DNA of 64,000 nucleotides, from assembly GCA_018105865.1 (NCBI GenBank), contig CM030865.1, forward strand, positions 11,750,113 through 11,814,112, in the 5' to 3' direction. The position numbers were made by a program, and so were the translations under genes. Positions 1 to 36,028 of the stretch are shown piece after piece. The stretch comes from Metaphire vulgaris. Lineage: Eukaryota; Annelida; Clitellata; Crassiclitellata; Megascolecidae. The notes below the pieces were generated by a model, which was not told the DNA's origin, ran no database searches, and saw only the letters and a list, made by a program, of their open reading frames with translations. Within the stretch, counting starts at the first letter, position 1, and each line of letters starts with the position of its first letter.

Positions 1-130
1 CAGACACAGATAAAGACAGACAGACACACAGAGACGCAGAGACTGGACTGAGAGTATGTTAATGAGCAGGAGAATTAGAAACAGAGGTTTTACTTTTGCA
101 GCGGCTGTTGTAGAAAATGGAGAAAATGTT
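1..130 (+). other. left edge: GACA-rich DNA, no gene
   Basis: Purine-rich GACA/GAGA sequence with no coding signal, followed by the TTAA element at 139. Confidence 0.6.
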
Positions 131-138
131 ATGTAAGC

Positions 139-218
139 TTAACCCCTTAACTGGGGATCCCGGATATATCCGTCCATTTTACACTGAGTTACAGTTAAAT
201 ACACGGTTAAGGGGTTAA
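139..218 (+). mobile_element. TTAA palindromic MITE, copy 1
   Basis: 80-base element bounded by TTAA with inverted ends CCCCTTAAC / GTTAAGGGG and the internal palindrome CGGATATATCCG. TTAA flanks plus CCC ends fit the piggyBac superfamily (inference). Confidence 0.75.
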
Positions 219-688
219 ATGTTATGCATTTGCACTGAAACAAGTGTATCATCAATCCTAGACTAGAGTAGAAATTTAGCTCGGTATACTTAACTGATAC
301 ATCATACATTGCATCATTTCCCTTTTCAATTTTTCACGGAACATTTTTCTGTGTCACCAGTTTTTAAATTTAGCTCAGAGATGTCAACGGCTTAAATTAG
401 ATATGAATGATTTGCTACGATTTCTTCAACAGTTCAAGTTTTTGTTTTAGCACTGAGAATTTAGAGAAGCCAAGATCTGATTGAAACTCAGTGTCCCATT
501 TCTGTCAAACCCATAACGTCAACAGAAGCTTAGGCTGTTAAAATCTTATATTAGTTGTTTTTTTCTCAGTTTTTATCCATTGTCTTTCGACAAATGTTTT
601 TTCACTTTTGAACAGCTTAGGCATTTTATGCCTTATTTATTTTTCTGACATTTGTTGCGCTTGTGAAGCAGTTAGCGTTGTAACCTTA

Positions 689-1116
689 GGGGCCATCCAC
701 AAATGACGTAGCGTACTTAGGGAGGGGGTTCAAACATTTGTCACGAAATGTGACGACCGGGGGAAGGGTCCAGAAATGTGACGCCACAAAATAAAATTTG
801 TTTAGGTGGCGACCTTTTTCCCCTTTTTTTGGCTCGTCATCACATTTTGGAAGGAAAAAACAGAACAGGATATCGATGAGATTTGAGAATTACCTTTTTT
901 TGCTTGTCAGCACATTTCGAAAGGAAAGCAGAACAAAGTAAAAGTACAAGGGGAAAGATGAGGATGAACTTTTTTGCTTGTCAAGATTTTTTGAAGTAGA
1001 GGGGGGTTAATGTCTTGTGACGTCATATTTGAGGGGTCTGACTTTTAGTGGCGACGTGTGACGAAGGGGAGGTTAAAAACTGCCAAAATTGCGTGACGTC
1101 ATTTATGGATGGCCCC
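689..1116 (+). mobile_element. GGGGCCRTCC element (PIF/Harbinger-like MITE)
   Basis: Long inverted ends GGGGCCATCCACAAATGACG and CGTCATTTATGGATGGCCCC around an imperfect long palindrome. The superfamily is inferred from GG ends and possible 3-base flanks. Confidence 0.6.
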
Positions 1117-1160
1117 TTTTTGCGTTGCTGTTGTTGGTTTAGTTATGTTGTAGTAGTAAT

Positions 1161-1421
1161 CATGGGCGTTCGCAGGGGATGTGCAAGTGGGTGCAATTGC
1201 AGCCCCTCATCAATTGTGAAATTTCGAAAAAGTAAAATTACTATAAAAGTAACAATAAGTCGTAATAACAATGCGCTGTCGTGTTCAGTTGAAGTGTGAA
1301 TTTTTATAAGAATTCGGTGAACTTCTCCTGTAGCTCTAAATTATTTATAATTAGTCCAAGAGATCTTGGCTTACCTGACCCTGTTTTGCACCCCTTAGAA
1401 TAATTTCTGTGGACGCCCATG
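1161..1421 (+). mobile_element. CATGGGCG-ended hAT-like element
   Basis: Ends CATGGGCGTTCGCAGG and CTGTGGACGCCCATG are inverted repeats. Flanking 8-mers gtagtaat and gtagtagt match at 7 of 8 positions. Confidence 0.6.
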
Positions 1422-1632
1422 GTAGTAGTACGGGTAGTAGTTGTTAATGATTTAAGTGTTGCATGTGTTGTTGTTGTTGTTGTTGTTGTTGTTGCTGCTG
1501 CTGCTGTTATGCAGAGTTACTGGTTTCTTTGCGTTATCAACTATAGACAGTCTGTTGTCAGCATTTGGTTGCGAAGTGGTCTTCGATGTATAACAACTTT
1601 TACCTCGGCTCTGTCCTTCTACTCTGCTGTGT

Positions 1633-1636
<4 letters not shown>

Positions 1637-1731
<95 letters not shown>

Positions 1732-1749
1732 GCAGACAGGGACAGAGGC

Positions 1750-1806
<57 letters not shown>

Positions 1807-1885
1807 CAGAAAGTCAGAGACAGAAAGAGACAGACAGGGACATAGACAAAGAGAGACACGGAGAGACAGACAGAGAGACAGGCAG
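1637..1885 (+). repeat. (GA)n / (GACA)n compound microsatellite
   Basis: Pure GA run, then GACA run, then mixed. The Arg/Glu and Leu/Ser ORFs across it are artefacts. Confidence 0.95.
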
Positions 1886-2089
1886 ATAAGAGAGGGGAAG
1901 GAAAGGGAAATGACAAGGAAAAGGAAAGGTAAAGGGAAAGGGAAAGGACAGGGAAAGAGGAAAAGGGAAGAGGAAAGGAAAAGGAAAAGTGAGAGAGAGA
2001 GAAAGAGAGAGAGAGTCAGAAACAGAGTCACAGAGACAGAAAGACACAGGCAGGGACATAGGCAGAGAGATACATACAGAAAGTGAGTG

Positions 2090-3050
2090 AGAGAGAAAGA
2101 GGTCAGGAGGGAAAGAAGGAAAGAAAGAGTTCAGCTGGTGAATCCATCAGTGTTATCAAATGCTTCTTCATGCTCAAGGTGCTTTGAGACATTCAGACAG
2201 TTAGCACTTCGTCTTTCTGTCTGGTGGCATTTAACGAATACGTAAGGCGTCCATTCGGCTGTTCTGTGCCTCTAGATTTCACGAAGCCTGTTGTCAGTAT
2301 GTTGCATTTTTAAGAGATCTTGTGGCTTTCGAAAAAACTAAGAGTTTAAACGTTGAAAAAAGAAACTTCTAATTTTCAGAAAATTTCTAGCCGCGGTGTC
2401 TATACAGAGACTTTTGGGCACCCGATCTGCCTGACTGATTAACTGATTATATCTTAAATACAGGGTGGCCCAATAAAACCGGCGCCACCGCGTCTCGTTG
2501 TAAATATTTTCGCAACCCTTGGGTGGAAACCGCACGAATCCTTGGTGCACCTCTGGAGTATATATAACGATGGTAGTGGCATAAACACTCGTTAATGGAA
2601 ACTTAGCCAAAAAACAGGACAATTGCGTAAACATGGATTAAAAAAGTGGGGCCCGACTCCTCTGCCTCCCCTCCTCCCCTATGGCGGCGGCATCTAAAAA
2701 ACGGAGAGGGCTTCGAGCCTCGAAGCCTAACAGACTTTTACGCGTGACTTTATATTGAGAACGAGACAGAGAATATCAACGTGGAGTTCCTCTGTGTTAT
2801 TACTATCTCAAGAAAGATTAAGCAGCATATAAGAATATGCAGCTACTACTGTACTACTTTCCAGGGCGCTGTATAAATTTACGAGATTTTACTTACTTAC
2901 TTATGTCCTGAACGCCGCATCCACTTGAAGTTTTTTCTCTCAAATTTCAAAGTGAAGCGGCTCCACCTGGCGAACACCAGGCGCTCTGTGACTTAACATC
3001 AACACGCATTAGCGGTAACTTAGCACAAAACAGGCTTAAGTTAGTACTTA
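2090..3050. other. no gene seen
   Basis: Unique-looking AT-rich DNA. At about 2460 ACAGGGTGGCCCAATAAAAC resembles a mariner-type terminus; 2868-2902 is a LINE tail. I see no splice-bounded coding sequence. Confidence 0.5.
2868..2902 (+). mobile_element. LINE 3' tail fragment
   Basis: GCGCTGTATAAATTTACG, then AGATTTTACTTACTTACTTA, equivalent to the LINE tail near 62135-62165. Only the last part of the element is recognisable. Confidence 0.4.
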
Positions 3051-3051
3051 C

Positions 3052-3204
3052 CATGGGCGTCCGCAGAATTTTTTCCAGGGGGTGCAAAACAGGGTCATGT
3101 GACAAAAGAAACAGGTAATTTTACTTTTATCATAACTTCACAATTTTCCAGTGAGCGCAATTGCACCCCCCTCCTTGCGTACCCCCTCCAGCCGGACGCC
3201 CATG
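3052..3204 (+). mobile_element. CATGGGCG-ended element, second copy
   Basis: Ends CATGGGCGTCCGCAG and GCCGGACGCCCATG; shorter relative of 1161-1421. Target duplication not clear. Confidence 0.5.
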
Positions 3205-3302
3205 TAAGTGACCGCGATGGCTATGACTTTATACGCGCCTGACTGTAATTACTCAGGACTAGAAAGAGATTATTCCTAGAGCTATAGTAATGAGACGTTG
3301 TT

Positions 3303-3305
<3 letters not shown>

Positions 3306-3368
<63 letters not shown>
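3306..3368 (+). repeat. (GT)n microsatellite
   Basis: About 30 GT units, followed by a GC-rich, CpG-rich stretch (3370-3700) with no recognisable coding sequence. Confidence 0.93.
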
Positions 3369-3369
<1 letters not shown>

Positions 3370-3802
3370 TCTTAAGGGCAGGTCGTGTCAGCCATTTGCA
3401 CCGGCTGAAAGTGTATCAGTCACCGACTCACCGGCTGAAACTGAGACGACCACCTTAGTACCCAGCGTCGCCGAGTCAACTCCGCGCCGATGGCGACGGG
3501 GACCGGTGACCGTGAGACCGGCTTGAACGCAGACGTGTTGTTGCGGGCGCTTCGTGGTTTCTTGGGCCGGGGGGCCGATTGCGCGGCTAGGCATCTAATG
3601 CGGCGCCGCGCTTTGGATGGTGGGGGTGGGGATGGGTGGGGTGGAGGGGTGGAGTGGAGGGCGAATCCTATATCGTTGAACGCTCGATCGATTCGATTAA
3701 TTATTTCGCATCCACATCATGAATATTCAACGATGTCAGTCACGACTGTGTGTCATGTCGAAACACGACTGTTTTTGTGGGAGAGTGTGTGTGTGCGTGA
3801 GG

Positions 3803-3803
<1 letters not shown>

Positions 3804-3883
<80 letters not shown>

Positions 3884-3960
3884 CAGACAGACAGCCAGAC
3901 AGACATATAGATAGGCAGTCAGAGGCAAAGAAACGGAGAGAGACGAAGGGAGCCAGACAC

Positions 3961-4058
<98 letters not shown>

Positions 4059-4135
4059 TACATACGGCCAGACAGACATATAGATAGGCAGTCAGAGGCA
4101 AAGAAACGGAGAGAGACGAAGGGAACCAGACACAT

Positions 4136-4197
<62 letters not shown>

Positions 4198-4320
4198 TAC
4201 AGACAGACAGATATACAGACATACAGACACAGAGAGACAGTCTCAGACAGAGACAGAAATATAAAACGGAAGTGAGAGAAAGAGATACAGAGACAGACAT
4301 AGAGAGACAGAGAGGGAGAG
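3804..4320 (+). repeat. (GA)n/(GACA)n array with an internal duplicated spacer
   Basis: The spacer CAGTCAGAGGCAAAGAAACG and its surroundings occur at about 3916 and 4090, so a ~170-base segment of the compound array was itself duplicated. Confidence 0.88.
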
Positions 4321-4787
4321 AGGGGGCTGGGAGAGGAGGGGGTCGAGGGAGTGACTGGTCAGTAATTAGTTCTCTCCGTTAGTTCCGCCGGATTTGTTGT
4401 TATTAAGCGCAGATCTCGAAGGCACAGCGGGGGTCTATCCGTTGTTCGGCCGGGTAATACCTTGGGCCTAAAGGGCGCTCACCTGGGGGGTTCACAGCGT
4501 AATCGTACCTTCGACTGGTGGGCGGGACGGGGGCGGGGCGGGGCGGAAAAAATTAAGTGTCGGTCACGTGGTGTTACCGCTTTGCTTTCGGCTGCAATCT
4601 GAATTGTCGGAATGACTGCGCTGACGCGGGATTGACAAAAAAGATTGACCGAATTTTTAGATGTTGAATTTTTTGGACTCGCTCTTATACTGCATACATG
4701 AGAACAACCGATTAACTCGTAGCCGTGTGAAATTAATTGCGTTGCTTGCAGGTGTGACACCTGCTGGGTAGAAGAGAAGGGGTAGAG

Positions 4788-5097
4788 CAGTGGCGGTTCC
4801 AGGATTTCTTGGCGGGGGATGACATGAATTCATAGGAAGTTGGTGGGGGGATGAAAGAGAAGGAAAATTCAATAAGCTGCCGGAAAAGGCCGACAAAAGG
4901 GAATTTCTCACTAAATTTACTGCACTTTTACCGAAAAATAGGTTGAGGTTGACAAGCAAAAAAGGTCATCCGCAGTTTTTTCCCTGTAGTTTTACTAGAC
5001 TTTTGCCCAAAATAGGTTTCACAAGTGAAACGAAAAAAAGGCCGGAAGTCAGGTGGGGGATGCATCCCCACTCATCCCCCACGTGGAACCGCCACTA
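4788..5097 (+). mobile_element. CAGTGGCGGTTCC hAT-like element, copy 1
   Basis: Ends CAGTGGCGGTTCCAGGA and CACGTGGAACCGCCACT. Core contains two GCAAAAAAGGTCATCC-like words. Related ends to the 5760 family but a different core. Confidence 0.65.
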
Positions 5098-5099
5098 AT

Positions 5100-5759
5100 A
5101 TTCGAGATTCCAAACCAATGTTCAAGACGATGAAGAAGAATAGAATGATCAACAGTATCAAAGGCGGCAGATAAGTCAAGAAGTAAAAGAGCAGTAACTT
5201 TCCCAGAATCAATAGTCCGAACAATGTAATCATGAACTGCCAGGAGAGCTGTTTCTGTGGAATGATATTTTCAGTAGGCTGACTGAAAAGGAAGGTAGTG
5301 CGAACTGGAACACAAATGAACATGTCCTTGCTTTGCAACTATTCTTTCGAGAATTTTCGATAGGAAGTTGAGATTAGATATAGGCCTATAGTTGGACAAG
5401 TCGTCAGGAGATACATGTAGATATGGCTTTTTAAGCATAGTGGGTGAATAAGTTGAATAACTGCATGGGCGAATGAAGAGGCGATACACCCTTCAAGCAA
5501 TGAGAGATTTATGGCGTCTGTTAATATTCGGCCCAATACATGAAAGCAATCGTTAAGAATTTGAGTTGGCAGGACATCCAGGCCACGCTGACTATAGATG
5601 GAGATGTAAAGATTATTTATCTGACGAACTTCATTAAGGGTGATATATGTCTAAGGGAAAGGAGAGGAGTTTTTGGTGGAGATTTTGCGAAAGAGAAACC
5701 TGTTGAAGGAGTGAATGATTGGCGAGAAGAATTAGTGTTGTACTTCTTGGCCGTCAAAC
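5100..5759 (-). mobile_element. degenerate non-LTR retrotransposon (CR1/L2-like RT fragment)
   Basis: Minus-strand frames together read a reverse-transcriptase region: SQRGLDVLPTQILNDCF, LSLLEGCIASSFAHAVIQ, NYRPISNLNFLSKILERIVA, HSTETALLAVHDYI and LLLLDLSAAFDTVDHSILL. Frameshifts and a stop break it. LSAAFDTVDH is the catalytic A motif with one Asp. It is truncated at both ends and sits between two hAT-like elements. Confidence 0.88.
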
Positions 5760-5959
5760 CAGTGGCGGTTTCGCATGGAGGGCCCGAGAGGGGGCCCGTG
5801 CCCCCTCTTTTTGAATGTCTGGCCCCCAGCAGCTCCCCCTGTTGGAACCGCATACTTACTACTATATACCTAGCAACAAATAGTTGGCCCCTTACTTAGA
5901 AGTTTCCACCCCAAACGCCCCACCCCCACCCCACTTGCCAAATCCTGGAGCCGCCACTG
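5760..5959 (+). mobile_element. CAGTGGCGG hAT-like MITE, copy 1
   Basis: Starts CAGTGGCGGTTTC and ends GGAGCCGCCACTG. Flanks cgtcaaac and catcaaac agree at 7 of 8, an hAT-type duplication. Inner landmarks: GGGGCCCGTGCCCC, AACAAATAGTTGGCCCC. Confidence 0.75.
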
Positions 5960-6047
5960 CATCAAACATGAGTAATAGGACATAAGACTTAATTGCTTCG
6001 TCCAAAACACGTTATAACATGAATAACGGGATAAGTCTAAATGCCTG

Positions 6048-6049
<2 letters not shown>

Positions 6050-6093
<44 letters not shown>
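6050..6093 (+). repeat. (GACA)n microsatellite
   Basis: About ten ACAG units. Confidence 0.9.
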
Positions 6094-6487
6094 GTTAGGC
6101 GTGAGTTGAGAATGGATAGCTGAACTACTACAGTCAAACCTTCTAATATTATGCTGTTTGTGATGATGATGTCTTCTCCTATGTTTTCCCATTCATTGTA
6201 CTCCGATGCAGATGCTCAAATAGGGGCGGATCTAAAATGGGGTGAAGGGGGCACGTACCCCTAATGTACACCGAAAGTTTTGCTCGAAAAGTTCTCAAGG
6301 CACGAACAGATAAATGACTGACGTCGTTTTTTCCCCATTAATTGATTTTAACAGCATTCATCAATCTACGTAGGAGGGGCGGACCAAGGCAAAATGGAGA
6401 ATGGAACACAGAAGCGAATTCCTGGCTTAGCCCCCGTTCTAAGCCTACAGTATGTTAAAGTCAAACTGCGCTTGATTACGGTATATT

Positions 6488-7265
6488 AAAGTAAGTAGGT
6501 AAAATCCATGGAGGGCGCCACAAGCCAATTATTGGGTGGGCCAACATGGCCTGTTTGAAATTGGACAATGCAAGGACTACTGCTACAGTAGGCTATAGAT
6601 ATGCAAAAATTCAGAAGAGTGATGAAACGAATTAAAACCACATATTCTTGTGTCCCCATCTTTGCTGTGTCAAACCGTACTAAAATTGTCAATATATTCT
6701 GTCTCAATTTTTTTCTAGAGCTTTCGAAATGCCACGAAAAATAATGAGCCTTTTGAAACGACACTATACAAAGTTTTTCAGAAATCTATTCTCTGTCAGG
6801 TTTTATAGACCACACAAATATTATAAAATTGATACCCTGTTTGAAATTGAACAATGCTAGAGCTACAGTAAGCTATAGATATGCAAAAATTCGGAAGAGT
6901 GATGAAACGAATTAAAACCATGGAGGGCGCCACAAGCCAAATATTGGGTGGGCCAACATGGCCAATATTTCAGAGTCAAGACAGCGCAGCGAGAAATTCT
7001 TGCCGTTACAATCAATCGATCATTGAAAAAACACAGTTGCATGGTTATATAAATATAGTAATTTTGAATAGTACTCCTCATCTGTGACAACTCAATTATA
7101 TATGGCAATATTATGCCAATATATTGGGGATTTGGGGTTATTAGTTCCACAAAACATTGTAATTTGCCAATTGAAATTGGGTGGACCAAACACATTGTGG
7201 CTCATTGGGCTTAAATATTGGGTGGGCCATGGCCCATCTGGCCCACCCTGTTGCGCCCTATGGTA
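6488..7265 (+). repeat. duplicated repeat block with GGGCGCCACAAGCC units
   Basis: The ~60-base stretch with ATGCAAAAATTC, GATGAAACGAATTAAAAC and GGAGGGCGCCACAAGCC occurs at about 6505-6640 and 6845-6960, and the block ends TTGCGCCCTATGG, an inverted match to GGAGGGCGC. Part of the 6600-6850 segment recurs reversed at 23740-24210 and diverged at 11515-11780. Probably a non-autonomous DNA transposon; no intact ORF. Confidence 0.55.
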
Positions 7266-7330
7266 ACATGGTAAAATCTCGTGGATTTATGTAGCGCTTT
7301 GGTCAGACTTGAATAAAGGGGCTTTGGTTA
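7262..7330 (-). mobile_element. 3' end of CR1/L2-like LINE
   Basis: Reads on the minus strand as a tail of the type GCGCTACATAAATCCACG followed by AGATTTTAC, shared with copies near 2870-2895 and 62135-62165 on the plus strand. No coding part remains. Confidence 0.5.
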
Positions 7331-7357
7331 AACTTGTATGTCTTTAAAAGCCTCAGT

Positions 7358-7358
<1 letters not shown>

Positions 7359-7423
<65 letters not shown>

Positions 7424-7515
7424 CAGAGACAGAGACAGACAGACAGAGACAGAGAAAGTCTCAGAGACAGAGAGACAGACAGAAAGACAGACGGACGAAC
7501 AGACAGACAGACAGT
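7359..7515 (+). repeat. (GA)n/(GACAGA)n microsatellite
   Basis: GA run followed by GAGACA units and GACA units. Confidence 0.9.
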
Positions 7516-7629
7516 GGCGCTTATATTTCGCAGTGCTGCTGAGGAGAAGGAGTATTTATTCACTCAGCGATTGGCATTTGGGACCATGTATCCAGTTTCT
7601 AAGGGCTTCCGACTTCTTCTTTCTACGAT

Positions 7630-8590
7630 TTGAAAGCAGCAGACGGTGTTGAATTCTACTGGAATTTCATCGTAGGATCTACTGAGTAAACCGGTCGAGT
7701 TTCAGCTGCATGCTGTTTATCCTGACCAATGATTGACGCATTCGTTTGGATTTTGACGACTGCGTCATCGAAGTCTGCTCGCAAATGTCAATCACGTGTC
7801 ATCCTTTCGCGTTGAAATCTTATAGCGCAACTCGTTTTGGTCTAACGTAAATTGTCAGTCACGGCACGTCGTCAGCACACGTGGGAATGTAAATACAGAT
7901 AGATTCTATAGCTTATCAAGCAGTTATTGAAATTTGGGTTTTTTGGGCCTTCCATTCAGCTGTAAATTGTAATTTCCCCCTCACTATTTTACTTTTACAT
8001 GTTATTCCGTGATGAATGTAAAATGCATTTTCAATTTATGTAGCGTCTTTTGTTAAAAATTCATTTGGCACCAGCCTGAAATGTCGTGCAGGCCACGTGC
8101 CCCACCCCTATTGACGTAGCCCTCCCTGGGAGGGGGTGTATGGGGCCGTCTTTTCTGATCGTGGGATTTTAGAAAAAACGATGAGAAAATTGGTGGAGGG
8201 TAGATAGATAGGGGAAGGCGGGGTAGATAACGCCACTAAGATCGCTGTTATTTAAGGGATCCATCTTACCTCGTTGGTCCATCTTACCCTACCTTCCCCT
8301 AGCATGAGCGAGAACAGAGAATAGGTGAATATGCGAACGGATAATTGCTCATTGATGAGCTTTTTCTGGCACGTTGGAGACTTTTTAGGTTAACTGTCGA
8401 TTTGCCCCCCCTCTATTCCGAAAACCTTGTTACGCCACTGAATGTGCCAGATCGCTAGTGGTATTGGGATCCGTGGTCTTGCGTCACGGAAGCCACCCTG
8501 GTGACCTTAGCCACTCCACCGAAGAGGCCGTTCCGTGCGTTTGCTTGGGGAGAGACGGTCAAAGTCTCATTTCGACGGACAAATAATAAA
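7630..8590. other. no gene seen
   Basis: Mixed AT-rich DNA with transposon-end words (AACCTTGTTACGCCACTG near 8440). No coding signal. Confidence 0.5.
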
Positions 8591-8935
8591 TTCATTATTA
8601 ATTTAGAATATATTGGAAATGCGGAAGGACGGAAAAGAAAACCAATGAAGAGATCTTGAATGAAATTGAAATAGAAAGAAGTCTGATGGTAACCATTAAA
8701 AAAAGGCAGCTTTCCTTCTTCGAACATATAATGAAGAAGGAAGGAAGGCCTGGAGCATTTAGCAATAACTGGAAAAGTGGAGGGGAAAAGAGCAAGAGGA
8801 AGACAGAGAAACACATATGTAGACTGCCTACGAGAAGGAATTGAGGGAGTAATGAATAACATCGAATTAATTAATAAGAGGATGTCAAGATCGAACAAAG
8901 CGGAAATCCGTGGTCGCTAACGTAGAAATACACAA
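8590..8935 (+). mobile_element. LINE reverse transcriptase C-terminal fragment
   Basis: Reads TNEEILNEIEIERSLMVTIK, KRQLSFFEHIMKKEG and, after frameshifts, GKRARGRQR-like sequence with YVDCLREGIEGVMNNIELI. R-x-L-x-F-x-x-H-x-x-R plus GRxRR is typical of the region after the RT domain in many non-LTR elements. The end (GTGGTCGCTAACGTAG) recurs near 45610. Confidence 0.65.
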
Positions 8936-8974
8936 CACCTAAAGAAGAAGAAACATATTGGAATTGAACCCGAG

Positions 8975-9118
<144 letters not shown>

Positions 9119-9714
9119 GGTTGTCCGTAGATGCTAATTGGAAGTGAAGCACTAATAATTGACAGAAGATGTGTTTTGCATTTCCGACTGGGTATGACCT
9201 GTCTGTAACCCATATTTTCTCCGAGGTCAGAGGTCGGGTCAAACAAATCCCCAAGGGACATTCAAAGGCCACGGGAGATCGTGCTGCTGGCAAATAAAAC
9301 CTCTGACCTTCAGTCGACCTTCATACCTTTCTTGAAACTGGATCTTGATGCCTTAGAGTGCTGTCCCTTCCCCCTACCTTCTTCCTAATTGGACTGGTCT
9401 CAGTCCCCCTCTGCCACCAGCATCGTCAGATCACGGGTTAACGATAAGCAGAGGTCCGGCCACCACCCCTGAATCGTATTCGACGCATACGTGTGTCGAC
9501 ATCATCCTTCTTTCTACAAAAACACGTTCGCCGACGAAACAGTGAAAAGTAAACATATGGATGAAATCTAATTCGCCAGTTAATAATTATAATAAAAATA
9601 ATAATACAACACACAGATATATATATATATACTGTATACTACGTACTAAGTACCGAGGGATATATATATATATTATATATATATATATACATATTCTACG
9701 GGTTTGTATTTCAG
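9119..9714. other. intron upstream of first visible dachsous exon
   Basis: No EC motif or splice-bounded frame found. TA runs lie close to the acceptor at 9714. Confidence 0.5.
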
Positions 9715-33952
<24,238 letters not shown>

Positions 33953-34153
33953 TGTCGCAGCTCAATAAGCCTCTATATTTATTTATATGAATTCTGAGCC
34001 GTCCGCTGAACTTAGCCGACTGAACTGTGATTTTTGCTTTAAATTTTTACTTTTTCAAATCTCTGATATCATTTTTTTCTATGCAGGGAGTTATTTTACT
34101 TTCGGCTTTTTCTTTAGACACTCGAAACTACTATATTTAAAATATATTTGTAC

Positions 34154-34159
34154 AATAAA
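34154..34159 (+). terminator. AATAAA polyadenylation signal for dachsous
   Basis: A canonical AATAAA lies about 200 bases after the TGA at 33952, at the end of an AT-rich stretch suited to a 3' UTR. No transcript evidence is available. Confidence 0.55.
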
Positions 34160-35955
34160 AACATTTATTCTATTTAATATTTGCAGTAAGTGACGTAGTC
34201 AAGAATCCAGAATGGGGGGGGGGCACTTTCACATTCTCTGGGTCACAGATGGCTTCTATCAGATGACCGCCCCAACATTTCGAACGATCAACTGATTCAA
34301 CTACCCTTCCTCACATGCCTCACTGCAGCCGATGACACATTAGCACTGTAATTATTCCCGCATGAAGAATTCCTTGGATTTCTGCGAAGGAAGTCAGTGT
34401 TCCAGCTTCAAACGTTGGAAGCCGATTATCGACACCGACTACCATCGCCCAAAGGCACTAATTACTAAAACATATCTCTTTAGAAATTGATATGCAGGCA
34501 CTAAGATACAAAAAATAAAAAACATAAGGAACTTTAAAAAACATTAAAAAACATGTTCTTTAAGAAAATAATAAAAAACATAAAAAACGTTTTTTACATC
34601 TATGTCTAATACTACCCCCAACTACTCACCGTTTTTTGACGAATCACATGACTGGTCATGATCCAAAAGACTTCCGGGCCTTCCGTACCCCCTCCCCCAC
34701 CCCCACCAGAGACTACGCCAGTTATATTATACATAAATATTAAGAAGCAAGATGACCTTAATATCGAGGAACGCATTAAAATACACACTAGAACAGTGTC
34801 TCGCAAACTTTTTACCTCGCGGCACACTAAACAGAACAAATTTTTTTCACGGCACATTCTTCATAAAATTACAAAACCAACCAACAATTTATTAAATTGA
34901 GTGTTCTTTATTAAGGAGCGGCAGCTTTTGACGACTGTAGATTCTCGCCGTTGTTTTCCTTAGTGTCGTTTTCACCTTGCATTTTCTCAGATCTTGCCAA
35001 AAATTTATCCATTTCAAATTTCATAGGGCTAAATCACGGTAAAAGCATCAAATTCAACTGTTACTATACTTATAGTTACCCTACTATTGCAACATCTCAA
35101 CACATGCAATGTAATAATTTCAAAACGGTAATTGGGTCAAATGTATCCTTGCGCGCTCAGACGCTGTTGTTTTTACATTGTAAAGGTCGCAAGGACGGTG
35201 ACGTCAACGAAAGACGTTAATTTCTGGCAGTTGTATCGTTGCGCGCGCAACGTTATATAAAAAAATGGATGTCCGATATATTGTATTGTAGGCTGTGCCG
35301 CAGGCTGGTGTGAGGTTCTATATATGACGCCATTTTTACACTTGCTCATCCGGCAAAATTTTTAGGAAGGGAACACAAAAATTAAAATAATAGTAAAATT
35401 CTGAAATTCTTTCACGGCACAGCTGGAATCTCTAGCGGCACACTAGTGTGCCGCGGCACACAGTTTGCGAGACACTGCACTAGAATGAGCATAAGCCGGG
35501 CCACGAGGGAACCACAAGGGCCCAGAGCCAAAGAGGGTCCAGGATGGACCAACAGAGGACCCAGGGATTCGCGACCAACTTCCGACCAAGTAAGGGTTCT
35601 GCTCTTGACCCTAAACACTGGACTAGTTGTGGAGATCGTGCAGTGGAAATTTTTATATTTAGATATTGCGAAAATGACAGATTCGAGCGCGCAACTATAG
35701 GCCTTATTTTCCACTCATAGGCCGTCGTCATGGTGAGGTCTTTTGCCTGACAAATAAACTTTGGTCAAATTTAGTCATTATTCGGGTGTTTTTCGATCGC
35801 CAAAACTCTCTCCTCAGATTATCTGCATTTCTGCTGGGAAATCTGAGCGAATTCCGGGCATGAAATTTTCATCAAATTTCTCAAAATTCTACGATTCGCG
35901 TGTTTTTTCGCGCTAAAAATCTGCGTGTACTCGGATTCTCGTGATGTTCGCACCA

Positions 35956-36017
<62 letters not shown>
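34160..36017. other. intergenic, repeats only
   Basis: Contains a possible element at 34194-34725 (starts near GTGACGTAGTCAAGAATCC, ends ACTACGCCAG), then the 684-base hAT-like element at 34794. No coding signal. Confidence 0.55.
34794..35477 (+). mobile_element. CAGTGTCTCG hAT-like element with exact TSD
   Basis: 684 bases, ends CAGTGTCTCGCAAACT and AGTTTGCGAGACACTG, flanked by cactagaa on both sides. Subterminal CGGCACACTA repeats resemble Charlie-type hAT elements. No transposase found. Confidence 0.82.

Positions 36018-36028
<11 letters not shown>
35957..36028 (+). repeat. (AAT)n microsatellite at the edge of the satellite array
   Basis: About 23 AAT units directly before the first satellite unit. 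Confidence 0.9.

Noticed and set aside
1419..2086. Long Arg/Glu- and Leu/Ser-rich ORFs on both strands
   Set aside because: They are direct translations of (GA)n and (GACA)n repeats; no splice context or domain.
3740..4300. 186-codon minus-strand Ser/Leu/Cys ORF
   Set aside because: Same microsatellite artefact.
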